Source of the DNA: Acetobacter fallax
GTDB taxonomy: Bacteria; Pseudomonadota; Alphaproteobacteria; Acetobacterales; Acetobacteraceae
Assembly (NCBI RefSeq): GCF_011516735.1
Contig: NZ_WOSX01000001.1
Span: 248,001 to 312,000 of the forward strand
Direction of reading: 5' to 3'
Length of the DNA stretch: 64,000 nucleotides
Shown here: positions 43,443 to 51,330 of the stretch, piece after piece
Position numbering within the stretch: the stretch's first letter is position 1
Layout: every line of letters starts with the position of its first letter
Notes under the pieces: model-generated
The model's database searches: none
What the model was told of the DNA's origin: nothing
The model's input: the letters and a program-made list of their open reading frames with translations, nothing else
Made by a program: the position numbers and the translations under genes

Positions 43443-44903
43443 ATGAGTGATTCGGCTCGGATACTGGATTCTGTCGGGACTGATTTTGTCGCATTCCGCG
43501 ATGCCACCGGGGCGGTGGCGCGGATCGAAGAGCTTTATGACGAAAGCGTCCGGCTCCTGCGCGAGGCTTTCCTGGGCAACGGCGCCGACGTGTCGGAACG
43601 GGCGGTTTATCCGTATCTTGCGTTTTTTGTCGCGCGGGGAGCGCCGCCCGAGACGCGGCCTCCGTTCGATATTGTGCTTGAGCCGGGGTTTTACGGAACG
43701 ACGCTCACGCACCCGGAACTCTTTCGGGAGTACTGGTGTGAGCAGATCGACATTCTTCTGCGCCATTATGACCAGCCTGTTTATGTGGGGCGTTCGCTCC
43801 GGCCGATACCGCTGCCCTACGTCATTGAAGAGGCTGTCAGCGCGCTGACGGAAGCTGATCTGCGTCGTATTCAGCAGCGTTTCGCGCTGCCGGATCTGCA
43901 TGCGACGGACGATTCGATTGCCAATTGTCAGAATATTCCGACGGACGGGCAGCCGCGTCCGCTTTCGCTGTTCACGGCGGAGCGCACCGATTATTCGCTG
44001 GCCCGGCTGCATCATTATACGGGGACGAGCCCGAAGCATTTCCAGCGGTTTATCCTGCTGACGAATTACCAGCGCTATGTGGATGCGTTTCGCGATTTCG
44101 GACGGACCGAGGTGGCGAAAGGCGAAGAATACTGCGCCTTTGTCGAGCCGGGGGACTGCGTCTGGACGGGGACGACGGGTGAGTGCGTTCCGGGTGGGCC
44201 GCCTGTCACCAGCCTGCCGCAGATGCCGGCCTATCATTTGCAGCGCCCGGATGGTGACGGGATTACGCTGGTGAATATTGGTGTTGGCCCTGCCAATGCG
44301 AAGACCATCACTGACCATATGGCTGTGCTTCGGCCGCATTGCTGGCTGATGGTGGGTCATTGTGCGGGATTACGGCGCACGCAGGTGCTTGGGGATTATG
44401 TTCTGGCGCATGGGTATGTCAGGCAGGATCATGTTCTTGATGATGATCTTCCGACCTGGGTTCCGGTTCCGCCGATCGCGGAGGTGCAGGTGGCGCTTCA
44501 GTCGGTGACGGCTGAGGTGACGGGTCTGAAGGATGCGGAGCTGAAGACGCGGCTCCGGACGGGCACGGTCATGACGACGGACAACCGGAACTGGGAGTTG
44601 CGTCTCAGGGAATTATTTACCGAGATCAACATGTCACGGGCGATTGCTGTTGATATGGAGTCGGCGACGATTGCGGCCAACGGATTCCGGTTCCGGGTTC
44701 CTTACGGGACGCTTCTTTGTGTGTCTGACAAACCTCTGCACGGAGAATTGAAGCTGCGCGGAATGGCCAATGCCTTCTACCGCGAACGGGTTAGCCAGCA
44801 TCTGACGGTCGGGATTGAGACGATGCGGCTGTTGCGCAGACAGGGGGTTGCGAGGCTACATTCCCGCAAGCTGCGTGGTTTCGATGAGCCTCCGTTCCGG
44901 TAA
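43443..44903 (+). CDS. amn: AMP nucleosidase Amn
   Basis: Amn hydrolyses AMP to adenine and ribose-5-phosphate, controlling adenylate levels. The 486-residue product has the Amn-specific N-terminal domain (about 20-170, with TRPPFDIVLEPGFYGTTLTHPE) and a C-terminal phosphorylase-like catalytic domain. The latter carries VNIGVGPANAKTITDH near 280 and the AVDMESATIAANGFRFRVPYGT segment near 405. Length is normal. A phosphoribosyltransferase that could reuse adenine lies two genes downstream. Confidence 0.93.
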   Translation: MSDSARILDSVGTDFVAFRDATGAVARIEELYDESVRLLREAFLGNGADVSERAVYPYLAFFVARGAPPETRPPFDIVLEPGFYGTTLTHPELFREYWCEQIDILLRHYDQPVYVGRSLRPIPLPYVIEEAVSALTEADLRRIQQRFALPDLHATDDSIANCQNIPTDGQPRPLSLFTAERTDYSLARLHHYTGTSPKHFQRFILLTNYQRYVDAFRDFGRTEVAKGEEYCAFVEPGDCVWTGTTGECVPGGPPVTSLPQMPAYHLQRPDGDGITLVNIGVGPANAKTITDHMAVLRPHCWLMVGHCAGLRRTQVLGDYVLAHGYVRQDHVLDDDLPTWVPVPPIAEVQVALQSVTAEVTGLKDAELKTRLRTGTVMTTDNRNWELRLRELFTEINMSRAIAVDMESATIAANGFRFRVPYGTLLCVSDKPLHGELKLRGMANAFYRERVSQHLTVGIETMRLLRRQGVARLHSRKLRGFDEPPFR

Positions 44904-44959
44904 CGGGCGACTCGTCCTGGCTGTAAAAGAGCGTTACGCTCGTACCAAGGATCATTCCT

Positions 44960-45373
44960 GTGCCGACTTCTTCTTATCCACCAGAGGTCATTCCTACGAT
45001 CCGTGTTGTCGCCATGCCTACGGATACCAATCCGGCCGGTGATGTCTTCGGGGGCTGGCTTGTTTCGCAGATGGATCTGGCCGCGGGCACGGCCGCGGCT
45101 TTCCGGGCGAAAGGGCGCTGTGTGACGGTTGCGATCGACAGCTTCATTTTCCACGAGCCTGTCGTGGTGGGTGATGAGGTGAGCATTTATACGAAGATCA
45201 CGCAGACCGGGCAGTCTTCGATTGTCGTTCATGTGGAAACCTGGCGCAGGGCGCGGAACACCAATTACCGCCGAAAGGTGACGCAGGGGAAGTTCACCTT
45301 TGTCGCGCTTGATGAAGCCCGGAAGCCGCGCCATCTGCCGCCGGAAGACGGCTTTGACACGATCACGGAGTAG
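44960..45373 (+). CDS. YciA-type acyl-CoA thioesterase
   Basis: A 137-residue single hotdog-fold protein. The family signature is TDTNPAGDVFGGWLVSQMDLAAG (about 22-44), including the catalytic Asp and the glycine-rich turn, followed by a helical-core VAIDSFIFHEPV segment. YciA-like enzymes hydrolyse a broad range of acyl-CoAs. It starts at GTG, 56 bases after amn, and may be cotranscribed with it, though no metabolic link is obvious. Confidence 0.87.
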   Translation: MPTSSYPPEVIPTIRVVAMPTDTNPAGDVFGGWLVSQMDLAAGTAAAFRAKGRCVTVAIDSFIFHEPVVVGDEVSIYTKITQTGQSSIVVHVETWRRARNTNYRRKVTQGKFTFVALDEARKPRHLPPEDGFDTITE

Positions 45374-45549
45374 GCTGGTTCTGAGTAATCTCTGTTTGTG
45401 CCGCGGCGGTTTCCGGCCCTGTGGGTGACGGCCTTCTGCGTGCCGGAGGTTTTTCAAACCGGGACCGCTTTTTTGCGTTGAATGATCATGATGCCGTGCG
45501 TGTGACGTCGATTGTCCGGACGTTGTCTGGCTGACCAGAGAAGATAAAA

Positions 45550-46185
45550 ATGAAGCAGAACGAACCACTCCGCGCTGTGACCTCGTGGGAGGTGGACGTT
45601 GCCGGTTATCCGCTCAGTCTGCCGATCACGCCTGTCTCACCGGACCGCGCTATTGCGCTGATGATGATTACCGATCTGGGCGTTTCGTTTGGCGATCATA
45701 TCGGGGCGGCGCTCGCTGAGAGATTTCGTCCGCTGAAGCCGGAACTTGTCATTGGCACGGCGACGCTGGGCATTCCGGTCGCGATTGAGGTCACGCGTCA
45801 TCTCGGGCTCGACAAATACGTCATCCTGCAGAAATCCCCCAAAAAGCATCTGGCGGATGCTCTGACGTATTCCCTGTCTTCCGTGACATCGCACGGCACT
45901 CAGGAACTGCGTCTGGACAAGGCGGCTTTGCCGATGCTGATGCGGCGGCGTGTGATTGTGGTGGATGATGTGATTGCCACGGGGTCGAGCCTTCTGGCGT
46001 CTCTGGTGCTGGCGCGTCAGGCTTCGGCTGAAGTCGTGGGGCTTGGTGCTGTTCTGACGGACGGGGAGGCCTGGCGTTCGACGCTGGGGAAAGATGCGGC
46101 GCTGGTGCAGGCGCTGGCGCATATTCCCCAGTTTCGCAATGCCGGGCCTGGGCGGTGGGAACCGATTGCGGAGAGTGGCGCGTAA
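45550..46185 (+). CDS. purine-type phosphoribosyltransferase (adenine phosphoribosyltransferase-like)
   Basis: A 211-residue type I phosphoribosyltransferase. The PRPP-binding motif VIVVDDVIATGSS is at 135-147, with the upstream GTATLGIPVA loop (69-78) and flexible region. It is longer than E. coli Apt and diverges in the hood region, so the base specificity is not certain. Being near amn, it could recycle the adenine released from AMP, which would complete a salvage cycle. A different purine or an orotate-like substrate is possible. Confidence 0.72.
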   Translation: MKQNEPLRAVTSWEVDVAGYPLSLPITPVSPDRAIALMMITDLGVSFGDHIGAALAERFRPLKPELVIGTATLGIPVAIEVTRHLGLDKYVILQKSPKKHLADALTYSLSSVTSHGTQELRLDKAALPMLMRRRVIVVDDVIATGSSLLASLVLARQASAEVVGLGAVLTDGEAWRSTLGKDAALVQALAHIPQFRNAGPGRWEPIAESGA

Positions 46186-46240
46186 ATTAAGCGGATCGAA
46201 ACCCGTCTGGCACAGGATGGCGCGAACAAATTAAGGCCTG

Positions 46241-47053
46241 ATGTGCGTGAACGCTTTCACTTCCTCCCCCCACGTCTTCATTGCGACGCCGTGCTTCGGC
46301 GGTCTTGTCACGCAGAATTATATGCAGTCGATCATTGGCTGCATGGCGACGGCGCAGCAGTCCGGCATTGAGCTGACGCTTTCGATGATCGGGAATGACG
46401 CGCTTATCACGCGGTCCCGCAACACGTTACTGCATCAGTTCATGGCGCAGAGCTCTGCCTCCCATATTCTGTTTATCGACAGTGACATTGGTTTCGCGCC
46501 AGACGCCCTGCCCCGCATTGTGAATGCGGGCAAGGACCTGGTGGCCGGGCTTTATCCTCTTAAGGACCGCTACTGGGATGCGCTGACCGAGGCGCAGACC
46601 CGGCGCGGGGAAACACCGGCGACGGCTTCGCTCCGGTATGTCGGGGAGACTGAAGCCCTGCACGAGCAGCAGCATCCTGTCGGGACGGAAGGTGCGCTGG
46701 TGAAGGCGGCTTATGCGGGAACGGGGTTCATGCTCATCAGCAGGAACGCTGTTTCTCAGATGATTCAGGCCTATCCTGAGACGCGCTACAGCCGGATTGA
46801 TGCGCCGGTCGGGCAGGATGAGTCTGCCCCGGTCGCTGAAACGGAGGCGTATGCGCTGTTTGACTGCATGATCGATCCGGAGACGAAGACGTATCTGAGT
46901 GAGGATTTTGCGTTCTGCCGCCGCTGGCGCGCCATTGGCGGTGAAGTCTGGCTTGATCCGTCACTTGTGCTGACTCATACCGGCTCATCGACCTTTGCGG
47001 GAGATCCTTCCGTTCGGGTGGGGATCATCAGGCCGGCACGGAGCGCGGCCTGA
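46241..47053 (+). CDS. glycosyltransferase-like protein (GT-A fold)
   Basis: A 270-residue protein with an early FIATPCFGG turn (13-21), an ALITRSRNTLLHQF segment (54-67) and a metal-binding DSD in FIDSDIGF (80-82), as in Anp1-like and family 2 glycosyltransferases. The last third contains ALFDCMIDPETKTYLSEDFAFCRRW, a typical acceptor/base region. No membrane segments or polysaccharide neighbours are seen, and substrates are unknown. It ends 18 bases from the convergent ymdB-type gene. Confidence 0.6.
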   Translation: MCVNAFTSSPHVFIATPCFGGLVTQNYMQSIIGCMATAQQSGIELTLSMIGNDALITRSRNTLLHQFMAQSSASHILFIDSDIGFAPDALPRIVNAGKDLVAGLYPLKDRYWDALTEAQTRRGETPATASLRYVGETEALHEQQHPVGTEGALVKAAYAGTGFMLISRNAVSQMIQAYPETRYSRIDAPVGQDESAPVAETEAYALFDCMIDPETKTYLSEDFAFCRRWRAIGGEVWLDPSLVLTHTGSSTFAGDPSVRVGIIRPARSAA

Positions 47054-47071
47054 ACGCGGCGGCAGGCTGTT

Positions 47072-47908
47072 TCAGAAGTCCGGTTTTGTCTGTGACAGAA
47101 TGCCGCCCTGGCGCAACGGAGCGACTTTTCGGGTCAGGCCTGTTGCATCGTCTGTTTGAATCATCAGGCCGGCGATCGTCGCCTCGCCATCGGCGGGCTG
47201 AAGGCGCTCTCCTGGCATTTTGCGAATGAACCGGGCGATGGCGGTCTCTTTCTGCATGCCGATGACACTGTCGTAATCGCCGCACATTCCGGCATCGCTC
47301 TGAAAGGCCGTCCCTGCCGGCAGGATCCTGTGATCTGCTGTGGGGGTGTGGGTGTGGGTGCCGATCACCAGCGAGACTTTACCGTCCAGGGCGTGACCGA
47401 ATGCCCATTTCTCGCTGCTGGCTTCTGCGTGCAGATCGACGACGGCGGCCTGCATGGTGACGCCCAGACGATGCCGTGACAGCAGTTCGAGTGTCAGGCG
47501 GAAGGGATCATCGAGAGGATCCATGAAGAGCCGCCCCATCACGTTGACGACGAGGGCGCGGCGGCCATCGGCGAGTGTGATGACCGTGCTTCCCTGTCCC
47601 GGGGTTGCGGGGGGGAAGTTGAGTGGTCGGATGACTGTTGCGAGGGCGTCGATTTCGCCGATCAGGTCGCGTCTGTCCCAGGCGTGGTTCCCAAGGGTGA
47701 TGACATCGACGCCACACGCCATCAGGTCACGGGCGATGGCAGGCGACAGGCCAAATCCGTGGCTGGCGTTTTCCGCATTGGCGATGACGAGATCGAGGGC
47801 GAGAGTGCGTCTGAGGTCCGGGACGCGGGCGAGAACCGCGTCTCTGCCGGAGCGGCCAACAATGTCACCCAGAAACAGTATCCGCACGCTCTTCTCCCGT
47901 TTCTGCAA
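47072..47908 (-). CDS. YmdB-family metallophosphoesterase (2',3'-cyclic-nucleotide phosphodiesterase)
   Basis: A 278-residue calcineurin-like protein of the TIGR00282/YmdB family. All metal-binding motifs are visible: GDIVGRSGRD (14-23), NAENASHG, LGNHAWDRRD and GTHTHTPTADHRILPAGTAF. Homologues hydrolyse 2',3'-cyclic nucleotides and affect biofilm decisions in Bacillus. The neighbouring gene for 5-formyl-THF cyclo-ligase lies directly upstream on the same strand, an arrangement common in alphaproteobacteria. Confidence 0.88.
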   Translation of the reverse strand: MQKREKSVRILFLGDIVGRSGRDAVLARVPDLRRTLALDLVIANAENASHGFGLSPAIARDLMACGVDVITLGNHAWDRRDLIGEIDALATVIRPLNFPPATPGQGSTVITLADGRRALVVNVMGRLFMDPLDDPFRLTLELLSRHRLGVTMQAAVVDLHAEASSEKWAFGHALDGKVSLVIGTHTHTPTADHRILPAGTAFQSDAGMCGDYDSVIGMQKETAIARFIRKMPGERLQPADGEATIAGLMIQTDDATGLTRKVAPLRQGGILSQTKPDF

Positions 47909-47966
47909 GGCTGTCCCGGTGCGGGTATAGTCGCGCTCCGCATAAAAGCCAAAAAACGGGTGATGC

Positions 47967-48569
47967 TCAGTCTGGTGTCGTCACGTCGTCCTGCCCTGGG
48001 TTTTTGCCCGCGGAGCAGTGGATAATCTCCCGTTCGGTGACGATGACGGGCAGGGCGATGTCGTGCGGGCCGGTGGGGATGGCCGTCTTTTCCTGCATGG
48101 ATGAAGCGTAACCGACGGGCCTGGCGTGCGGGAGCGCGGCGAGCGTCCGGTCATAGTAGCCCCCACCATATCCGAGACGATAGCCACGGCGATCGAAGGC
48201 CAGCATTGGCACGAGCACGATGTCCGGGGTCATGACCGGCCCTTCGGGATGCTGTGTGCCGAAGCGGCCCGGCTGCATTGCGCAACCTGGCCGCCAGAGA
48301 CGAAACGTGAGGGGGTGACCTTTTTTGGGTGTCTCGGGGAGCCCGATGATCAGGCCGTCCTGATGGAGGGCGTGACAGAGGGGTCGCAGGTCGATTTCAT
48401 GTTCCAGCGGCCATGTGCAGGCGACGGAGCGGATTTTTCGGGTGTGGAGATGGGTGCGAAGCCAGTGGCAGACATCGGCGGATAATGCTGCATCCCGGGA
48501 TCGCAGCGCTTTGCTGGCGTCGCGAAGAGCGCGTTTGGCGGCTGCGATGTCTGGCGGATCGTCGTGCAT
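47967..48569 (-). CDS. fthC: 5-formyltetrahydrofolate cyclo-ligase
   Basis: It converts 5-formyl-THF to 5,10-methenyl-THF, returning folate to the active pool. The 200-residue product has a Lys/Arg-rich start (KRALRDASKALRSRDA) and the substrate and ATP motif GYGGGYYDRTLA near 147-158. The ATG at 48569 (MHDDPP) was chosen. An upstream in-frame ATG at 48620 would run into the 6S RNA, which ends at about 48589. The order zapA, 6S RNA, cyclo-ligase matches that known in E. coli and many proteobacteria. Confidence 0.93.
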   Translation of the reverse strand: MHDDPPDIAAAKRALRDASKALRSRDAALSADVCHWLRTHLHTRKIRSVACTWPLEHEIDLRPLCHALHQDGLIIGLPETPKKGHPLTFRLWRPGCAMQPGRFGTQHPEGPVMTPDIVLVPMLAFDRRGYRLGYGGGYYDRTLAALPHARPVGYASSMQEKTAIPTGPHDIALPVIVTEREIIHCSAGKNPGQDDVTTPD

Positions 48570-48588
48570 TCTGTGTTCAGGAGTGTTT

Positions 48589-48746
48589 TGCGGAGCCACC
48601 ATGGCCGTTGGTCTATACAACCTCCAGGACCTGCTAGTGCAGGTGGGCGCCGGATACCATGACCACGATCACAGCAGCGCCAGCTCCCGAGGAAGTGCTT
48701 ATCGGCCCAGGGGATGAAATTGCCTGACGAACCGGGCAGCTCCGCA
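48589..48746 (-). ncRNA. ssrS: 6S RNA
   Basis: Between zapA and the cyclo-ligase gene, the classical 6S position. Read on the minus strand, the region starts with TGCGGAGC and ends with GCTCCGCA (48739-48746 and 48589-48596 on +), a perfect closing stem for a molecule of about 158 nucleotides. The internal CCCCTGGGCCGATAA segment closely resembles CCCCTGAGCCGATA of E. coli 6S RNA. 6S RNA mimics an open promoter and binds sigma-70 RNA polymerase in stationary phase. The ends are estimated from the stem. Confidence 0.85.
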
Positions 48747-48754
48747 TCCCTAAT

Positions 48755-49099
48755 CTAGTCGCGCTCAAGGGCATCCGCAATGGTTTCGGTGCGTTCAGCG
48801 AGCAAAGAAATCTGTTCCAGCAGATAGGCGTTGTCTTTTGTGGCCTGCTCTCCGGCGATGATGGCGTTATGTGTTTCCACCGGCAGTTTTTCAGCGGACA
48901 CATCAGAGATCTCATCGGCCATCAGCAGCGCCGCGAGCACGAGCACCTTCGCTTCTCCGCTGAAGCCGAGATTGCGGACCCGGCTGACACGTTTTTCGAC
49001 TTCCTGCGCCATGGCCAGCAGGTGCCGCTCTTCGCCACGCTCGCAGCCGATCGTATAGGCGTATCCGTTAATGCGAACTGTGACCTGCGGCATGTTCAT
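48755..49099 (-). CDS. zapA: cell division protein ZapA
   Basis: ZapA cross-links FtsZ filaments and promotes Z-ring formation. The 114-residue product has the N-terminal beta fold VTVRINGYAYTIGCERGEERHL (about 6-27) and a long C-terminal coiled coil. It overlaps the preceding hypothetical gene by four bases and is followed within ten bases by the 6S RNA stem. Confidence 0.92.
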   Translation of the reverse strand: MNMPQVTVRINGYAYTIGCERGEERHLLAMAQEVEKRVSRVRNLGFSGEAKVLVLAALLMADEISDVSAEKLPVETHNAIIAGEQATKDNAYLLEQISLLAERTETIADALERD

Positions 49100-49683
49100 C
49101 CCTCCCCGCCATATCGTTGCCCGGACTCATATCCTGAACTGTAGTTCGTATCATTCCAGGACGGCGACTGATGGTGGGAATCCATCGGGGGATTGTTCTG
49201 ATAAGGGCCTTCCGTGAATGACGGGTCGCCGTTCTGGCCGGTCTGCGGATTATGGAATGGCTCTTCATACTGCTGAACAGGAAACTGTGCTGGCTCAAAG
49301 GTCTGTCCGCCGTTGTCTGAGGGCGGCATATACGCATCGGCGACCGGCTGGCCGTAAGCAGGGTTATGATCTGCCGGGGGCTCATGAACCGGCGCGGCGG
49401 CCACAGTCTCCCTGGTTTCCAGAACATCGTTAATCCGGGTCATCAGCAGATCGATACTCGCCAGAACCTCCTGCATATCCGGGCCAGGCGGCGGAACCGG
49501 GACTTCAGGTGGTGTTTCTGTTTTGCGACGATCGAGCGCAAAGGCGATCCGGTCGAGGGCTGTGCGAAGTCTGCTGACCGGATCTGCGGCAGCCGGAGAG
49601 CCGGCCATCGGGTCGTCGTGCCTGTCTTCGCCTCTGTCCGACACTTGTGCAGCCCTGTCTGTGTATTGAAATACCAATGTCAC
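49096..49683 (-). CDS. hypothetical protein translationally coupled to zapA
   Basis: A 195-residue protein without a recognised domain. It has a short helical N-terminal segment (about 33-55, PVSRLRTALDRIAFALDRR), a second helix (about 68-92), and then a disordered half rich in Pro, Gln, Asn, Gly and Tyr (about 95-195). It overlaps zapA by four bases (ATGA). Alphaproteobacteria often have a small coiled-coil gene immediately upstream of zapA, and this may be a lineage-specific version acting in division. That role is inferred only from position. Confidence 0.6.
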   Translation of the reverse strand: MTLVFQYTDRAAQVSDRGEDRHDDPMAGSPAAADPVSRLRTALDRIAFALDRRKTETPPEVPVPPPGPDMQEVLASIDLLMTRINDVLETRETVAAAPVHEPPADHNPAYGQPVADAYMPPSDNGGQTFEPAQFPVQQYEEPFHNPQTGQNGDPSFTEGPYQNNPPMDSHHQSPSWNDTNYSSGYESGQRYGGEG

Positions 49684-49713
49684 AGATCACCCGCACGGGA
49701 TAGAACGTCAAGC

Positions 49714-50229
49714 ATGATCCGCACACCATCTTCCGAAAAAGCAACTGAAAATGCTGCTGCGCCGCGTTGTGCTGTGTTTGTTATCGGCACGATTTCCGAA
49801 GCGCGGCGTGCTCTTGCCATTGGCCGCGAGCTTGCGGTGTGCCCTGTGCTGCTGTCTCCGCCGGATGCGGCATCGTTCATGGGCTCTCCCTGGTGGCTCG
49901 CCATGATGGATGCTGTGCGTCGGGAGTGTCTGGTTCCGGGCAGCGGGGCCGGCGGAAATTCCGGGCCTGATGAGTGCGGGCTGGCTGGTCCGGCTTTCAT
50001 CGACATTCTGGATTGCGGCGCTCAGGCGGGGCGCGCGGCGTCGGCTCTGGCGCTGGGACAGTCCCGCATCGTTCTGCACCTGGAGTGTCCGCAATATCGG
50101 CAGGTTGCTGATCTGGCGGCTTCGCTGAATGCCGAAGTGATTGCGTGCCGTCCGGAGGCTTATGTTGTGACTGCTGACCTGACGGCTGAACGTCTGAGAG
50201 ACTGTTTCAGACATTTCTCCGCTGAGTGA
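49714..50229 (+). CDS. hypothetical protein upstream of thiE
   Basis: A 171-residue protein from the ATG at 49714, in a frame that stays open back to 49366 through the divergent gene. It shows an alternating beta-alpha pattern (CAVFVIGTISEARRALAIGRELA, VPV-like strands, AFIDILDCGAQAGRAASAL), suggesting a Rossmann-like fold, but no known family or catalytic motif. It is followed by thiE on the same strand after repeat copy 5. The function is unknown. Confidence 0.6.
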   Translation: MIRTPSSEKATENAAAPRCAVFVIGTISEARRALAIGRELAVCPVLLSPPDAASFMGSPWWLAMMDAVRRECLVPGSGAGGNSGPDECGLAGPAFIDILDCGAQAGRAASALALGQSRIVLHLECPQYRQVADLAASLNAEVIACRPEAYVVTADLTAERLRDCFRHFSAE

Positions 50230-50235
50230 GAGTCT

Positions 50236-50320
50236 GTTTCAAAAGGCTCTGTTCGTGGTGCGTACTGATCTGTGATTTTTGGTGGTTTCAGGGCAAGGCG
50301 CTGCGAAGGTGGCGGAGCGG
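50236..50320 (+). repeat. modular intergenic repeat, copy 5 (partial)
   Basis: It lies between the hypothetical gene and thiE. AAAAGGCTCTGTTCGTGGTG and TGATTTTTGGTGGTTTCAGGGC parallel parts of copies 4 and 7. It is read through by an open frame that would give thiE a false 60-residue N-terminal extension. Confidence 0.6.
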
Positions 50321-50420
50321 TCGTGTGGGCGGAGGGCGCGGAAAACATGCCTTACTCCGTGGCGTTCGTAGACAGGAAAACGCAGGCGGAGCATATGCGG
50401 TCGTCATGGGAGATAAGTTG

Positions 50421-51074
50421 ATGGCCGCAGTGCAGAACGCAACGACAGATGACATCGCCGGGTGTGAGATTTATCTGGTTACACCGGCCATTTCAGATGC
50501 GGACGCCTTTCTGCCGTGTATCGGGCAGATATTGTCGGCAGTTCCGGTCGCGGCTGTCAGGCTTCGGCTCGAAGCGGGGGCGCCTGAGACTTTGATCCGC
50601 GCGATTGAAATACTTCGCCCTGCCATTCAGAATCAGGGTGTGGCTCTGATCCTTGACGGCTTGCCGGAGCTTGCAAGGCAGACGGGCTGCGATGGTGTTC
50701 ATGTCGATGGGGCCGATGTTGCAGCGGCGCGCCGGTTGATTGGTGACAGCCTGCAACTCGGCGCCTTCTGTGGCACAAGTCGGGATCTTGGGATGCAGGC
50801 CGGGGAGAGTGGCGCTGACTACATCTCGTTCGGCCCGTTTCATGACACATGCGACGAGACCGATATGGCGTTGCTCCAGTGGTGGGCGGAAGTGATGGAA
50901 CTGCCTGTGGTCGCGGAATGCGGCTCACCGGAGCAGATGCTGGAGAATACTGCCCTGCTCAGTCAGTTAACGCGGACGGCCGATTTTCTGGCGACTGGCA
51001 TGACCGGCCAGACTCAGGACGGACAGCCTGACGCCCTGGCCGCGCTCCTGCGTGCGATCCGGGCCGCATCCTGA
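50421..51074 (+). CDS. thiE: thiamine phosphate synthase-like protein (ThiE/TenI family)
   Basis: A 217-residue TIM-barrel protein of the thiamine-phosphate synthase family, which joins the pyrimidine and thiazole halves of thiamine. It shows LYLVTPA-like IYLVTPAISDA, VRLRLEAGAPET, LILDGLPELARQTGCDGVHVDGAD and the phosphate loop region ADYISFGPFHDT. It is divergent: the usual GVHLGQxD is replaced by GVHVDGAD, so it could be a TenI-like relative. The ATG at 50421 follows GGGAGA; the frame is open from 50226 only because repeat copy 5 lacks stops. Confidence 0.72.
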   Translation: MAAVQNATTDDIAGCEIYLVTPAISDADAFLPCIGQILSAVPVAAVRLRLEAGAPETLIRAIEILRPAIQNQGVALILDGLPELARQTGCDGVHVDGADVAAARRLIGDSLQLGAFCGTSRDLGMQAGESGADYISFGPFHDTCDETDMALLQWWAEVMELPVVAECGSPEQMLENTALLSQLTRTADFLATGMTGQTQDGQPDALAALLRAIRAAS

Positions 51075-51119
51075 TCCGGGGCGTGAGCCTTTTACCTTAT
51101 ATCAAACAGCATTAAAGAC

Positions 51120-51265
51120 TAACTGCCGCGAGGGCTCTGCCCGCACCCGGAAGGGGTCGTCACGCGAAGGCGTGCTGCACGCGATGCCCCCTTCACTCCG
51201 ATCTGTTGAGTAACGGGCCGGTTTTCGGATGTCCGTGACGTTTGGCAGGGAGCGGGGTGAAGCAC
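51120..51265 (-). repeat. modular intergenic repeat, copy 6 (mosaic)
   Basis: It lies between thiE and nadB. GGGCTCTGCCCGCACCCGGA and GTCACGCGAAGGCGTGC match copy 7 directly. TCACTCCGATCTGTTGAGTAAC is the reverse complement of the terminal module of copy 4, so modules are joined in mixed orientation. The central AATAAAATGG module is missing. Confidence 0.65.
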
Positions 51266-51330
51266 CGGAGCTTTCTTCCCGCGTGTCAGCGTTAGCACGG
51301 ACCGGAGTGGGGGCTTTTCCGTTCTGTCGT

